The notes: generated by a model from the letters alone, not told the origin. A DNA stretch of 35,554 nucleotides from Bacillota bacterium (GCA_029007925.1 JAQXIT010000112.1:1-35554); one strand, 5' to 3'; shown: positions 7,814 to 17,725, counted from the first letter of the stretch. Made by a program: numbers and translations.

Positions 7814-10048
7814 GTGAGAAAGCTGATGTGGTTCGCGTTAGGCTTCGGCGGAGCCTGCGCTTTCTGCGCCTACTGTTACGTTTCGTGGATCCTGGCGGCG
7901 GCTGTGCTGTTTGCGCTGCTGACGGCACTTTTCCTGGTGCTGAGCCGGCGGCGTCTGGGGTTTCGGGCGGCAGCGGTGGTGTGCCTCGGGATTGCCGTGG
8001 GGCTGGGGTGGTTCCGGCTGTATGACACCGTTTTTCTGTCGGACGCCCGGGCGATGGACGGAGAAACCGAAAGAGTGACCATCGCGGTGAGAGATTACGG
8101 CTATTCCACCGACTACGGCTGCGCCTTCGACGGTACCGTGACCCGGAACGGGCGAATCTACTCGGTTCGGGTGTATCTGGATGAATACAGGAAACTGGAG
8201 CCCGGCAACCGGGTTCGGGGCTGTTTCCGCTTCCGGCTGACCACCGGCGGATTGGAGGATCCCAGCTACCATCGGGGAAAGGGAATCTTCCTCATCGCCG
8301 ATCAGGAAGGCAGCTGCGTCGTTCAGAGGTATTGGCTGCGGGGGCTGGTGGATTATCCCGCCATATGGCGGCGGGAGCTGAAAACCATTCTCCGCAGAGC
8401 GCTGCCCGGAGATGTCTCCGGCTTTGCCCGGGGATTGCTGCTGGGAGACAAAACCGGCATCGACTATGAGACAAGCACTGCCTTCAAGATCAGCGGTGTC
8501 AGCCATATTATTGCGGTATCGGGACTGCATCTGTCCATCCTGTTTGGGCTTGTTTACCTGATAACCGGCAGGCGGCGGGTACTGACGGCGGCGGTGGGAA
8601 TTCCCATAGTGCTGATTTTTATGGCGATCGCGGGCTTTACACCTTCGGTGACCCGGGCGGGGATCATGCAGATTCTGGTGATGCTGGCCATGCTCCTGGA
8701 TCGGGAGTACGATCCGCCCACCTCGCTGGCCTTTGCTGCCCTGACCATGCTGGCAATCAATCCGCTGGTGATTACATCCGTGAGCTTCCAGCTTTCCATG
8801 GGCTGCATGATCGGTATTTTCCTGTTTGCCGAAAGGATCCGCCTGTGGATGATGGATGAAAAGCGGCTGGGCAGATGGAAGGGGAGACTGACCCGGTGGT
8901 TTTCCGGCTCCGTGTCCGTTACCTTAAGCGCCATGGTGTTCACAACGCCTTTGGTGGCGGTGTATTTCGGGACGGTGAGCCTGATCGGTGTGATAACCAA
9001 TCTGCTGGTGCTGTGGGTGATTACCGTGGTGTTTTACGGGCTGATCCTGCTGTGCGCCGTGGGATGCTTCAGCATCCCCGCCGCCCGGATTCTGGGCATG
9101 GGGATCGCTTGGCTTATCCGGTATGTGCTGCTGTGTACCAAAGTAATCTCCAAAGTTCCGCTGGCGGCGGTGTATACCAAAAGCGCCTACATTGTCATCT
9201 GGCTGATCTCAGTGTACTGCCTGCTGGCTGTGTACCTCTGCCTTTGGAAAAAGCCGGCGCTGCTGTTTGCCGGCTTGGTGACGGGAGGACTTTGCGCCGC
9301 GCTGGTGTTTTCCTGGGCGGAGCCTCAGCTCTGCCATTACCGCATGACCATGCTGAATGTGGGGCAGGGGCAGGCGATTCTGCTGCAAAGTGAGGGGAAA
9401 ACCTTCCTTGTGGACTGCGGCGGTGACGACAGTCAGGCAGCCGCGGACATTACGGCGGAGACTCTGCTTTCTCAGGGAATTTCCCGGCTGGACGGCATCC
9501 TGCTGACCCATTACGACCGGGATCATTCCGGCGGGCTGCCGTATCTGCTCACCCGGATTCGCGCAGATCATCTGTTTCTGCCCTACGCAGAGGATGCAGC
9601 CGGCGTAGGGGATGCTCTTCGGAACTTAACCGACGGAACCGTCCAAACGGTGATGGAGGATACGGCGCTGCGCTTCGGCGGCGTGGAAATCACGCTTTTC
9701 GCGCCGGTTTCCTACAACTCCGACAACGAAAGCAGTATGTGCATCTTGTTCCGGGCGGAAAACTGTGATATACTGATTACGGGAGATAGGGGAGAGAAGA
9801 CGGAACGGATGCTGCTGTCCCACCGGGAACTGCCGGAGCTGGAGGTTCTGGTGGCGGGGCATCACGGCTCCAAGACCTCCACCAGCCGGGAACTTCTGGA
9901 GGCTACCAGCCCGGAATATGTCTTGATATCGGTGGGAGAGGACAATCCCTACGGTCATCCGGCGCCCGAGGTGCTGGAGAGACTCGTGGAATTCGGCTGC
10001 GTCATTTTCCGAACCGACGAAAACGGAACCATTATTTACTGGGGGTGA
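7814..10048 (+). CDS. comEC: ComEC/Rec2 family DNA internalization protein with C-terminal metallo-beta-lactamase domain
   Basis: GTG start; multi-TM competence core (SGVSHIIAVSGLHLSILFG) and LTHYDRDHSGG metallo-hydrolase motif. Confidence 0.93.
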   Translation: MRKLMWFALGFGGACAFCAYCYVSWILAAAVLFALLTALFLVLSRRRLGFRAAAVVCLGIAVGLGWFRLYDTVFLSDARAMDGETERVTIAVRDYGYSTDYGCAFDGTVTRNGRIYSVRVYLDEYRKLEPGNRVRGCFRFRLTTGGLEDPSYHRGKGIFLIADQEGSCVVQRYWLRGLVDYPAIWRRELKTILRRALPGDVSGFARGLLLGDKTGIDYETSTAFKISGVSHIIAVSGLHLSILFGLVYLITGRRRVLTAAVGIPIVLIFMAIAGFTPSVTRAGIMQILVMLAMLLDREYDPPTSLAFAALTMLAINPLVITSVSFQLSMGCMIGIFLFAERIRLWMMDEKRLGRWKGRLTRWFSGSVSVTLSAMVFTTPLVAVYFGTVSLIGVITNLLVLWVITVVFYGLILLCAVGCFSIPAARILGMGIAWLIRYVLLCTKVISKVPLAAVYTKSAYIVIWLISVYCLLAVYLCLWKKPALLFAGLVTGGLCAALVFSWAEPQLCHYRMTMLNVGQGQAILLQSEGKTFLVDCGGDDSQAAADITAETLLSQGISRLDGILLTHYDRDHSGGLPYLLTRIRADHLFLPYAEDAAGVGDALRNLTDGTVQTVMEDTALRFGGVEITLFAPVSYNSDNESSMCILFRAENCDILITGDRGEKTERMLLSHRELPELEVLVAGHHGSKTSTSRELLEATSPEYVLISVGEDNPYGHPAPEVLERLVEFGCVIFRTDENGTIIYWG

Positions 10049-10052
10049 TACC

Positions 10053-11093
10053 GTGGCAGCCAAAACGGACGACAGCGCGCTTCGGGAACTGAAGGCGGCA
10101 ATCAAAGGGAAAAACCCCGGCAGACTCTACGTTTTCCATGGCGAGGAGAACTTCCTGCTGCGGTATTATCTGGAGCAGCTTCGCAAGCTGCTGCTGGATG
10201 CGCTGACGGAATCCTTCAATTATCACAGATTTACCCCGGAAACCTTCGACCTGCAGTCCTTTGCGGAAGCCGTGGAGAATTTGCCCATGATGGCCGAAAG
10301 CACCATGGTGCAGGTGGACGATATTGACCTATTCAAGCTGAGCGAGTCGGATCGGGAGCGGATGGCGGCGATATTATCCGATATTCCCGACTACTGCACC
10401 GTAGTGTTCACCTATGAGACGGTGGCCTGGAAGCCGGACAAGCGGCAAAAGAAACTGTGGGAGGCCGTCAGCGGCGGCGCCATTGTGGAGTTCGCCCGGC
10501 AGGAGCAGCGGGATCTGATCCCCTGGGTCACCCGGCACTTTGCCGCCCGGAAGAAGCACATCTCCGCCGATCTGTGCGCCTATCTCATCGACATCACCGG
10601 CGGAACCATGACGGCGCTGGGCGGGGAAATCGACAAAATCTGCGCCTATTCCGGTGCCGACGAGATCCGGAAAAGCGATATTGACGCCGTCACGGAGCCG
10701 GTGCTGGACGCGGTGGTCTTTCAGATGACGGATCTGCTGAGCCAGGGAAAATACGCCGGGGCCCTGGGAAAACTGAATCAGCTTCTCAAAATGCAGCAGG
10801 AGCCCATCGCCATCCTGGGCGCCGTGGGCGGTCATTTCCGGCGGCTGGGAACCGCCAGAACCCTACTGGATCACGGCAGAAACGCTTCCGAGCTGATGAA
10901 GCTCTGCGGCATTCCCGAGTATCCGGCCCGGAAAACCATGGAAGCCGCCCGGCGGTTTTCCACGGAATTCTGCGCCAAGGCGGCAGAGCTGGTGCTGGAG
11001 ACGGATCACGCCATGAAAACCTCCTACGACGATCCCGATCGACTGCTGGAGCTGCTGATTCTGCGCCTTGCGCAGGAGGCTTCCCATGATTAG
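10053..11093 (+). CDS. holA: DNA polymerase III subunit delta
   Basis: GTG start; LYVFHGEENFLLRYYLEQLRK; context next to comEC. Confidence 0.9.
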   Translation: MAAKTDDSALRELKAAIKGKNPGRLYVFHGEENFLLRYYLEQLRKLLLDALTESFNYHRFTPETFDLQSFAEAVENLPMMAESTMVQVDDIDLFKLSESDRERMAAILSDIPDYCTVVFTYETVAWKPDKRQKKLWEAVSGGAIVEFARQEQRDLIPWVTRHFAARKKHISADLCAYLIDITGGTMTALGGEIDKICAYSGADEIRKSDIDAVTEPVLDAVVFQMTDLLSQGKYAGALGKLNQLLKMQQEPIAILGAVGGHFRRLGTARTLLDHGRNASELMKLCGIPEYPARKTMEAARRFSTEFCAKAAELVLETDHAMKTSYDDPDRLLELLILRLAQEASHD

Positions 11094-11673
11094 GATCCGG
11101 GAGGCTATTGTGGTGGAAGGGCGGTACGACAAAAATACCCTGGCTCAGATCGTGGACGCGCCCATTCTGGAAACCGGCGGCTTCGGCATTTTCAAGGACA
11201 AGCAGCAGCTTGCGTTTCTGCGCCGGGTGGCCGAGAGCCGGGGGCTCATCGTTCTGACGGACTCCGACGGCGCCGGTTTTGTGATTCGGAATCATTTGAA
11301 AAGCGCCATCGATCCCAAATTCCTGAAACAGGCCTACATTCCCGATATCTGCGGCAAGGAGCGTCGGAAATCCGCTCCCGGCAAGGAGGGCAAGCTGGGC
11401 GTGGAGGGAATGCGTCCGGAGGTGATTCTGGAAGCCCTGCGCCGGGCAGGCGCCACCATCGAGGGCGAGGAATCCCGCCCCCGGGCGGCCATTACAAAGC
11501 AGGATCTGGTGGAGCTGGGGCTTTCCGGCGGCAAAAACAGCAGCGAAAAGCGGAAGATACTGATGAAAAAGTGGGATCTTCCGGAGCATATGAGCGCCAA
11601 CGCCCTGCTGCAGGCGCTGAATCTGCTGTACTCTCCGGAGGAACTCCGGGCCGCCGTCGGCGATATTGATTGA
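11086..11673 (+). CDS. rnmV: Ribonuclease M5-like toprim protein
   Basis: MIRIREAIVVEGRYDKNTLAQIVDAPILETGGFGIF and LTDSDGAGF toprim motifs. ATG overlaps the holA 3' end by 8 nt. Confidence 0.88.
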   Translation: MIRIREAIVVEGRYDKNTLAQIVDAPILETGGFGIFKDKQQLAFLRRVAESRGLIVLTDSDGAGFVIRNHLKSAIDPKFLKQAYIPDICGKERRKSAPGKEGKLGVEGMRPEVILEALRRAGATIEGEESRPRAAITKQDLVELGLSGGKNSSEKRKILMKKWDLPEHMSANALLQALNLLYSPEELRAAVGDID

Positions 11674-11691
11674 CACAATCGGAGAAAGACC

Positions 11692-13557
11692 ATGGTAGAT
11701 ATTCAAGTCAAAAACTTAACAAAATTTTTCGTCATCGGGGAAAACCTTCTGCAGGGTCTCAGCTTTGAGGTGCAGGAGGGGGAGCGGGTGGCCATTCTGG
11801 GCCGCAACGGCTGCGGAAAGACCACACTGTTCAAAATCCTCACCGGGGAAATGGACTACGACGACGGCGAGGTCTATGTCAATCCCAACAAGCGCCTGGG
11901 TCTCATCTCTCAGATCCCCCGGTTCCCGGCGGGATACACCGTGGAGGATGTGCTGCGGTCTGCCTACGCGGAGGTTCTGGCCGCAAAGCGGAAGATGGAG
12001 GCCATGGAGAAAGCCATGTCCGGCGGCGCCACGGAGGCGGAGCTGAAGGAATACGATGCCCTTGTCAACCGGTTCCAGTCCGGCGGCGGCTATGAGATGG
12101 ATGTGGAGACGGACAAGGTCTGCAACGGTCTCGGCATCACCGCCGAGCAGCGGCACCAGGCCTTCGACAGCCTTTCCGGCGGCGAAAAGACCCGGGTGAA
12201 TCTGGCCCGGCTGCTGCTGGAAAAGACGGACATTCTGCTGCTGGACGAACCCACCAACCATCTGGATCTACGCAGCGTGGAGTGGCTGGAGGGCTATATC
12301 AAGGGCTTCAAGGGCACCGTGCTGACCATCTCACACGACCGTTATTTTCTGGATCAGGTGGCGCAGCGGGTCATTGAGATCGTAGACGGTCACGGCGAAT
12401 TCTACTCCGGCAATTATTCCTTCTATATGGATGAAAAGCAGGCACGGTTCGACCTGCAGCTGAAGCAGTACGAGCAGGAGCAGGCCAAGCTGAAGCAGCT
12501 TGGCTACACCGTGGAGCGGATGAAGGGCTGGGGCATCAACAACCGCACCCTCTACCGCCGGGCTATGTCCATCCAGCACCGGATGGAGCGGATCCGCAAA
12601 ACGGAGCGTCCCAAGACGGAAAAAACCATGAAGGCCACCTTCGGGGAAAAGGAATTCTCCGGCGATGTGGTATTCAAAATGAAAAACGTCGCCAAGTCCT
12701 TCGGCGACCGGACGCTGTTCTCGGATGTCACCCTGTCCGTGGAGGGCGGTGAGCGGATCGCCCTGCTGGGAGACAACGGCACCGGAAAGTCCACCTTTCT
12801 CAAGTGTCTGCTGGGGGAGGAGGACTGTGCCGGTAAGATCCAGTTCGGCCCTACGGTGAAATGGGGATATCTGCCCCAGATCATTCACTTCGACCACCCG
12901 GAGCGGAGCCTTTACGACACCATGCTCTATGAGAAAAACTGCACGCCCCAGACGGCCAGGGATCGGCTGGGTGCCTTCCTGTTTCAGGGAGAGGACGTGT
13001 TCAAAACCGTCGGCAATCTCTCCGGCGGCGAACAGAGCCGCCTGCGGCTGTGTATGCTGATGGACGAAAAAATCAATCTGCTGATTCTGGACGAGCCCAC
13101 GAACCATCTGGATATCGCCTCCCGGGAATGGGTGGAGGCGGCCATCGAGGAATTCGAGGGCGTGCTGCTGTTCGTGTCCCACGACCGATACTTCATCGAG
13201 AAGTTCGCCGAGCGGATCTGGCTGCTGGAGGACGGCACAATCCGGGATTTCCGCTGCGGCTACGCCAAGTACCGCTCCGTTCTGGAGCATGAGGCTGCCG
13301 CGAAGGCCCCTGCGGTTTCCGCTCCCAAACCCAAAAAGGAGAAGCCCAGAGGCGGTACAAAAGAGAGCGAAAAGCTGGTTCGCAGGCTGGAGCGGGAGAT
13401 CGAAAAGCAGGAAGCGTGGATCGCGGAGCTGGACGGTAAAATCGAGGCCGCCTCTGCCGATTATCAGGAGCTGTCCCGCCTGCTGGGCGAAAAGGAAGCC
13501 GCGGAAGCGGTGCTTACGGAGCTCATGGAGCAGTGGGAAACGGCTCTGGAGGATTAA
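11692..13557 (+). CDS. ABC-F family ATP-binding protein
   Basis: Two ABC domains (GRNGCGKTTLFK / LSGGEKTRVNLARLLL and GDNGTGKSTFLK / LSGGEQSRLRLCML), no TM segments, coiled C-terminus. Confidence 0.93.
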   Translation: MVDIQVKNLTKFFVIGENLLQGLSFEVQEGERVAILGRNGCGKTTLFKILTGEMDYDDGEVYVNPNKRLGLISQIPRFPAGYTVEDVLRSAYAEVLAAKRKMEAMEKAMSGGATEAELKEYDALVNRFQSGGGYEMDVETDKVCNGLGITAEQRHQAFDSLSGGEKTRVNLARLLLEKTDILLLDEPTNHLDLRSVEWLEGYIKGFKGTVLTISHDRYFLDQVAQRVIEIVDGHGEFYSGNYSFYMDEKQARFDLQLKQYEQEQAKLKQLGYTVERMKGWGINNRTLYRRAMSIQHRMERIRKTERPKTEKTMKATFGEKEFSGDVVFKMKNVAKSFGDRTLFSDVTLSVEGGERIALLGDNGTGKSTFLKCLLGEEDCAGKIQFGPTVKWGYLPQIIHFDHPERSLYDTMLYEKNCTPQTARDRLGAFLFQGEDVFKTVGNLSGGEQSRLRLCMLMDEKINLLILDEPTNHLDIASREWVEAAIEEFEGVLLFVSHDRYFIEKFAERIWLLEDGTIRDFRCGYAKYRSVLEHEAAAKAPAVSAPKPKKEKPRGGTKESEKLVRRLEREIEKQEAWIAELDGKIEAASADYQELSRLLGEKEAAEAVLTELMEQWETALED

Positions 13558-13578
13558 AGAAAGAGAGGATTTTGAATT

Positions 13579-13953
13579 ATGCCGGGTTTTGATATGTCAT
13601 TCGGGATTTTTTCCCTGCTGTTTGGTATCGTTTTTATTCTGTTCATTGTTGTATTCGTTGTGGTATTCGTTCGGATCCTGAGCCAATGGGGAAAGAACAA
13701 TCGCTCCCCGCGGCTGACGGTGGAGGCTACGGTGGCGGCCAAGCGCACCAATGTGTCCCACCATCACCACAATACCGGGGACATGCATATGCATACCGGC
13801 ACTTCCACTACCTATTATGCCACCTTCCAGGTGGAAAGCGGCGACCGGATGGAGCTGTCCATGTCCGGCAGCGAGTACGGAATGCTGATTGAGGGGGATC
13901 ACGGCAAGCTGACCTTCCAGGGCACCCGGTATCTGGGCTTCCAGCGTACATAA
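13579..13953 (+). CDS. DUF2500-like membrane protein, His-rich
   Basis: N-terminal TM helix, then VEATVAAKRTNVSHHHHNTGDMHMHTGTSTTYYATFQVESGDRMEL. Confidence 0.75.
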   Translation: MPGFDMSFGIFSLLFGIVFILFIVVFVVVFVRILSQWGKNNRSPRLTVEATVAAKRTNVSHHHHNTGDMHMHTGTSTTYYATFQVESGDRMELSMSGSEYGMLIEGDHGKLTFQGTRYLGFQRT

Positions 13954-13968
13954 GCGGGTGTTTCCGGG

Positions 13969-13997
13969 TTGACAGGCCGGAAACGGCGCAATATAAT
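13969..13997 (+). promoter_or_regulatory. Sigma-A promoter
   Basis: TTGACA (13969-13974), 17 bp, TATAAT (13992-13997). Confidence 0.8.
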
Positions 13998-14038
13998 GAG
14001 GGGAACGGAGGCGCCGTCATGAATCGGTTAGCTGCCAT

Positions 14039-14296
14039 ATGGAAACAAAAACAACGGCGGGCAAAGTCCTGTCAGCGATTGGGCTTGCCTGTTCGCTGAG
14101 CGTCATCGTATTGGCGGTGCTGCAGCTTGCGGGCGTGTGGGCGGACGCGGGATTCGCGTACCTGCCGCTGCTGGCGGTGCTGATGCTGATTCAGGCCGCC
14201 CAATACCGGCGGAAGAGCCGTTCCACCGTTATTCTTTCCCTGTGCGCGGCGGCCGTGATTCTGGCGGCGGTGGCGCTCCGGCTCATTCTCAGATAA
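14039..14296 (+). CDS. Small hypothetical membrane protein
   Basis: 85 aa with three hydrophobic segments. Weak SD; overlaps an out-of-frame small ORF that has a better SD (see findings). Confidence 0.6.
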   Translation: METKTTAGKVLSAIGLACSLSVIVLAVLQLAGVWADAGFAYLPLLAVLMLIQAAQYRRKSRSTVILSLCAAAVILAAVALRLILR

Positions 14297-14318
14297 TACA
14301 ACAAAGGAGTGTTTTTTC

Positions 14319-15143
14319 ATGAGTTCCTGCAACGGTAACTGTTCCTCCTGCGGAAGCTCCGACTGCGGTGACCGCAAGAAGGAGAGTCTGCTGGCGGAGC
14401 TGAACCCCAAATCCAGCGTCAAGAAGGTGATTGCCGTCGTCTCCGGCAAGGGCGGCGTGGGCAAATCCACCGTCACCGCCATGCTGGCGGTAGCCATGGC
14501 CCGGCAGGGCAAACGGGTCGGCATTCTGGACGCCGACATCACCGGCCCCTCCGCGCCCACCGCATTCGGCGTCACCGAGTGCCAGGGTGCCAACGAGGAA
14601 GGACTGTATCCCGCACTGACCAAGAGCGGCATTCAGGTCATGTCCATCAACCTGCTGCTGGATGATCCGGCGGATCCGGTGGTCTGGCGGGGACCGGTCA
14701 TTGCCGGCGCGGTGAAGCAGTTCTGGACCGATGTCATTTGGGAAGATGTGGACTGTCTGTTTGTGGATATGCCTCCCGGAACCGGAGACGTACCGCTGAC
14801 GGTGTTCCAGAGCCTGCCGGTGGACGGTGTGGTCATTGTTACAAGTCCCCAGGATCTGGTGTCCATGATCGTCTCCAAGGCGGTGAAAATGGCGGGCATG
14901 ATGCACATCCCCGTCCTTGGCTTCGTGGAGAATTACAGCTACCTGCGCTGCCCGGACTGCGGCAGAAAAATTGAGGTGTTCGGCAAGAGCCGCCTGGACG
15001 AGGTGGCGGCCGGGTTTGAACTGCCGGTGCTGGCGCGGCTTCCCATCGATCCTGCCATCGCCGAGGCCTACGACTGCGGACGGATGGAGAGCGTGGACAC
15101 CCAGCCGCTGGACGGCGTCCTGAAGGCCGTCGCACAAATGTGA
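14319..15143 (+). CDS. Mrp/NBP35-family P-loop ATPase (Fe-S carrier type)
   Basis: SGKGGVGKSTVTAML deviant Walker A, DMPPGTGDVPL, N-terminal Cys cluster and CPDCG. Confidence 0.93.
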   Translation: MSSCNGNCSSCGSSDCGDRKKESLLAELNPKSSVKKVIAVVSGKGGVGKSTVTAMLAVAMARQGKRVGILDADITGPSAPTAFGVTECQGANEEGLYPALTKSGIQVMSINLLLDDPADPVVWRGPVIAGAVKQFWTDVIWEDVDCLFVDMPPGTGDVPLTVFQSLPVDGVVIVTSPQDLVSMIVSKAVKMAGMMHIPVLGFVENYSYLRCPDCGRKIEVFGKSRLDEVAAGFELPVLARLPIDPAIAEAYDCGRMESVDTQPLDGVLKAVAQM

Positions 15144-15154
15144 TCTCAGAAGAA

Positions 15155-15190
15155 AAGGCTGCCGCTGTGGATATCCACGGCGGCAGCCTT
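15155..15190 (+). terminator. Intrinsic terminator
   Basis: AAGGCTGCCGCTGTGGATATCCACGGCGGCAGCCTTT. Confidence 0.8.
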
Positions 15191-15239
15191 TGTAAAAATT
15201 AGCTGAGAGACGGGTCAATTATTTGTTTATTATTTAACC

Positions 15240-15267
15240 TTGCATTGCCCCGGGAACCTGATATAAT
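15240..15267 (+). promoter_or_regulatory. Candidate sigma-A promoter
   Basis: TTGCAT, 16 bp, TATAAT (15262-15267). Confidence 0.6.
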
Positions 15268-15349
15268 AAAGCTGTTCTCGGTGTTATGTAAATTTGAAGG
15301 CTTCTCAATTCCGTGAATGAGATTATCAGACAGCCAGAAGAGGAACAAA

Positions 15350-16681
15350 ATGCAGTTTAACAGTTTTACCTTTCTTTTTAACTTTTTACCGCTGTTTCTG
15401 GCGGTTTATTATATCTTTCCGGTAAAATGGCGCAATTTTGTTCTGGTTGCTGGAAGCCTGATATTTTACGGACTGGGCTGCGGCGGCAATTTCTGGTGGC
15501 TGAAGCTGCTGGTGGGACTGACGCTGGTCACCTACTTGATGGGGATCCTTCTGCAGAGGTTCCGAAAGGGCTGGCTGCTGGGAGCGGAGCTGCTGATGCT
15601 GTTTGGCTGCCTCATGTTCTTCAAACGTTACCACGGCGGGGCTTTGCTGCCTGTGGGCATGAGCTTTTACCTGTTCCAGATGGCGGCATATCTGATGGAT
15701 ATCTACCGGCTGATAATTCCGGCCGAGAATCGCTTCATCCGCTACGCCGCGCAGTGTACCATGTTTCCAAAGCTGCTGTGCGGCCCGCTGATGGAGCCTG
15801 CGGATCTGCGGGAACAGGTTCGGCAGCGGAGCTTTCACGGCTCCGAATTCCACCGGGGGATTCAGGAGCTGATCCTGGGCCTGGGAATGAAGGTACTGCT
15901 TGCCAACCGTCTCGGCGGGCTGTGGAGCCAGGCAGCGGTTTTCGGTTATGAAAGCATCTCCGTACCCTTCGCCTGGATGGCGCTGCTGGCTTATGCCCTG
16001 CGGCTGTATTTCGACTTTTTCGGTTACAGCCTCATGGGTATCGGATTGGGGAGAATGCTGGGATTCCGGCTGCCGGAGAATTTCCTGGAACCGTACTTCG
16101 CCAAGACGGTCAGTGATTTTTTCCGCCGCTGGCACGCCACACTGGGACACTGGTTCCGGGGGTATGTTTACATACCCCTCGGCGGCAACCGGAAGGGGCT
16201 GCTCCGCACCGTTCTGAATCTGTGCGCGGTCTGGCTACTGACGGGAATCTGGCATGGAAACGGTGGAAATTATTTGATCTGGGCGGCTTTTTTGTGCCTG
16301 ATGATCGTTCTGGAACGGCTTTTTCTGGGGAAACTGCTGAATCGGAGCCGGGGACTGTGCCATGTGTATCTGGTTTTCGTGATTCTGCTGAGCTGGGTGC
16401 CCTTTGCCATTGGCGATTGGAACCGGATGACGGTTTTCCTCGGACGGCTGTTTGGCGTGGGGGGCATAGGCCTGAATCCCCGGGATTATCTTGTATGGGG
16501 CCAGCGGTATCTGGTGCTCCTGCTCACCGGTGTGTTCTGCGCCACGCCGATTACCAGATGGCTGTGCGGAAAAATCCGGCACCATCCGCTGTTTGATCTT
16601 CTGTTGTTTGTGCTGTTTTGGGTGTCGATCTACTTTATTGCCACTGCGGCTCAGGATCCGTTCCTGTATTTTCAGTATTGA
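15350..16681 (+). CDS. MBOAT family membrane-bound O-acyltransferase (AlgI/DltB/PatA-like)
   Basis: FRRWHATLGHWFRGYVYIPLGGNRKG and LTGIWHG catalytic His region; multi-TM. Confidence 0.92.
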   Translation: MQFNSFTFLFNFLPLFLAVYYIFPVKWRNFVLVAGSLIFYGLGCGGNFWWLKLLVGLTLVTYLMGILLQRFRKGWLLGAELLMLFGCLMFFKRYHGGALLPVGMSFYLFQMAAYLMDIYRLIIPAENRFIRYAAQCTMFPKLLCGPLMEPADLREQVRQRSFHGSEFHRGIQELILGLGMKVLLANRLGGLWSQAAVFGYESISVPFAWMALLAYALRLYFDFFGYSLMGIGLGRMLGFRLPENFLEPYFAKTVSDFFRRWHATLGHWFRGYVYIPLGGNRKGLLRTVLNLCAVWLLTGIWHGNGGNYLIWAAFLCLMIVLERLFLGKLLNRSRGLCHVYLVFVILLSWVPFAIGDWNRMTVFLGRLFGVGGIGLNPRDYLVWGQRYLVLLLTGVFCATPITRWLCGKIRHHPLFDLLLFVLFWVSIYFIATAAQDPFLYFQY

Positions 16682-16692
16682 GAGGAAATAAA

Positions 16693-17724
16693 ATGAAGAA
16701 ACCGTATTTGCTGCTGGTGATCTCTCTGATCGCCGCGGCATTGGTGCTGACGGGTATTGGCGCCTATATCAAGTACGCCATCCTGCGGCCTTATGGGCTG
16801 TATCAGGATGAGAATCTGATCGCGCTGCCCTTTATGCTCATCAGCGACAAGGGAATGCAGTGTGTGATCCGGGATGCAATGCATCCCACGGAACCTTCTG
16901 CGGTACCCACACAGCCCCCGGAATCCACGGGAGAACCGACACAGCCGCCCACGGAGAAGCCTACGGAAGAGCCAACGGAGGAACCCTCAGAGGAACCCAC
17001 CCAGCCTCCCGCCACTGATCCGCCGCCTGAACCCACGGAAAAGCCAACGGAACTGCCGACGGAACCTCCCACGGATCCGCCTGCGGAACCGCCCACCGAC
17101 CCGCGCCCGGGTTTCGATCCGGAAGATCCCGAGATGGAAGGCGTCCCGGAATCCTGGTTTGACGATGTGCTGTTCATCGGGGATTCCCGCACCGAGGAAA
17201 TGCGGGACTATGCCCGGCTGGGCAAGGCGGACTACTTCTGCGCCGTGGGATTGACGGTGTTCGACGTGGATCAGAAAGCGTTGTCCCTTCCCGGGATGGG
17301 TACCGTGACCCTGGATCAAGTGCTGAGCGAAAACCAATACGGAAAAATCTTCATCAGTCTGGGGATCAACGAGTGCGGTTATCCCATGGACTCTTTGATG
17401 GGCGCCTACACACGGCTGGTGGAGAAAATCCGGGATAGGCAGCCGGATGCCACCGTCGTCCTGCAGGGGATCATGACCGTCAGCAGAAAAAAGGCAGCCA
17501 GTGCCACCTATTTCCAGCCGGCTCACCTGCAGCTGATTAACGAACGCATCAAGGCTCTGGCCGACGGAAAGCAGATTTACTACATCGATGTCAATGATTC
17601 CTTTGCCGATTCGGAAGGCTATCTGCCGGATTATATGTCCGGAGACGGCTGCCATCTGTACGCCAAATACAATGTGCTTTGGGCGGATTGGCTGCGGTAC
17701 ATTGTTAAAACCCTGAACATATAA
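16693..17724 (+). CDS. SGNH/GDSL-type hydrolase or acyltransferase, TM-anchored with Pro/Thr/Glu-rich linker
   Basis: N-terminal TM; FIGDSRTEEM (block I), LGINE (block III), DGCHL (block V). Confidence 0.85.
   Translation: MKKPYLLLVISLIAAALVLTGIGAYIKYAILRPYGLYQDENLIALPFMLISDKGMQCVIRDAMHPTEPSAVPTQPPESTGEPTQPPTEKPTEEPTEEPSEEPTQPPATDPPPEPTEKPTELPTEPPTDPPAEPPTDPRPGFDPEDPEMEGVPESWFDDVLFIGDSRTEEMRDYARLGKADYFCAVGLTVFDVDQKALSLPGMGTVTLDQVLSENQYGKIFISLGINECGYPMDSLMGAYTRLVEKIRDRQPDATVVLQGIMTVSRKKAASATYFQPAHLQLINERIKALADGKQIYYIDVNDSFADSEGYLPDYMSGDGCHLYAKYNVLWADWLRYIVKTLNI
16885..17112 (+). repeat. In-frame Pro/Thr/Glu-rich low-complexity linker (about 76 aa)
   Basis: PTEPSAVPTQPPESTGEPTQPPTEKPTEEPTEEPSEEPTQPPATDPPPEPTEKPTELPTEPPTDPPAEPPTDPRPG. 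Confidence 0.9.
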
Positions 17725-17725
17725 A

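Noticed and set aside
16885-17112. Pro/Glu repeat considered as a DNA-level repeat array (CRISPR-like)
   Set aside because: Irregular units with no constant spacer length. It is an in-frame low-complexity linker within the SGNH protein.
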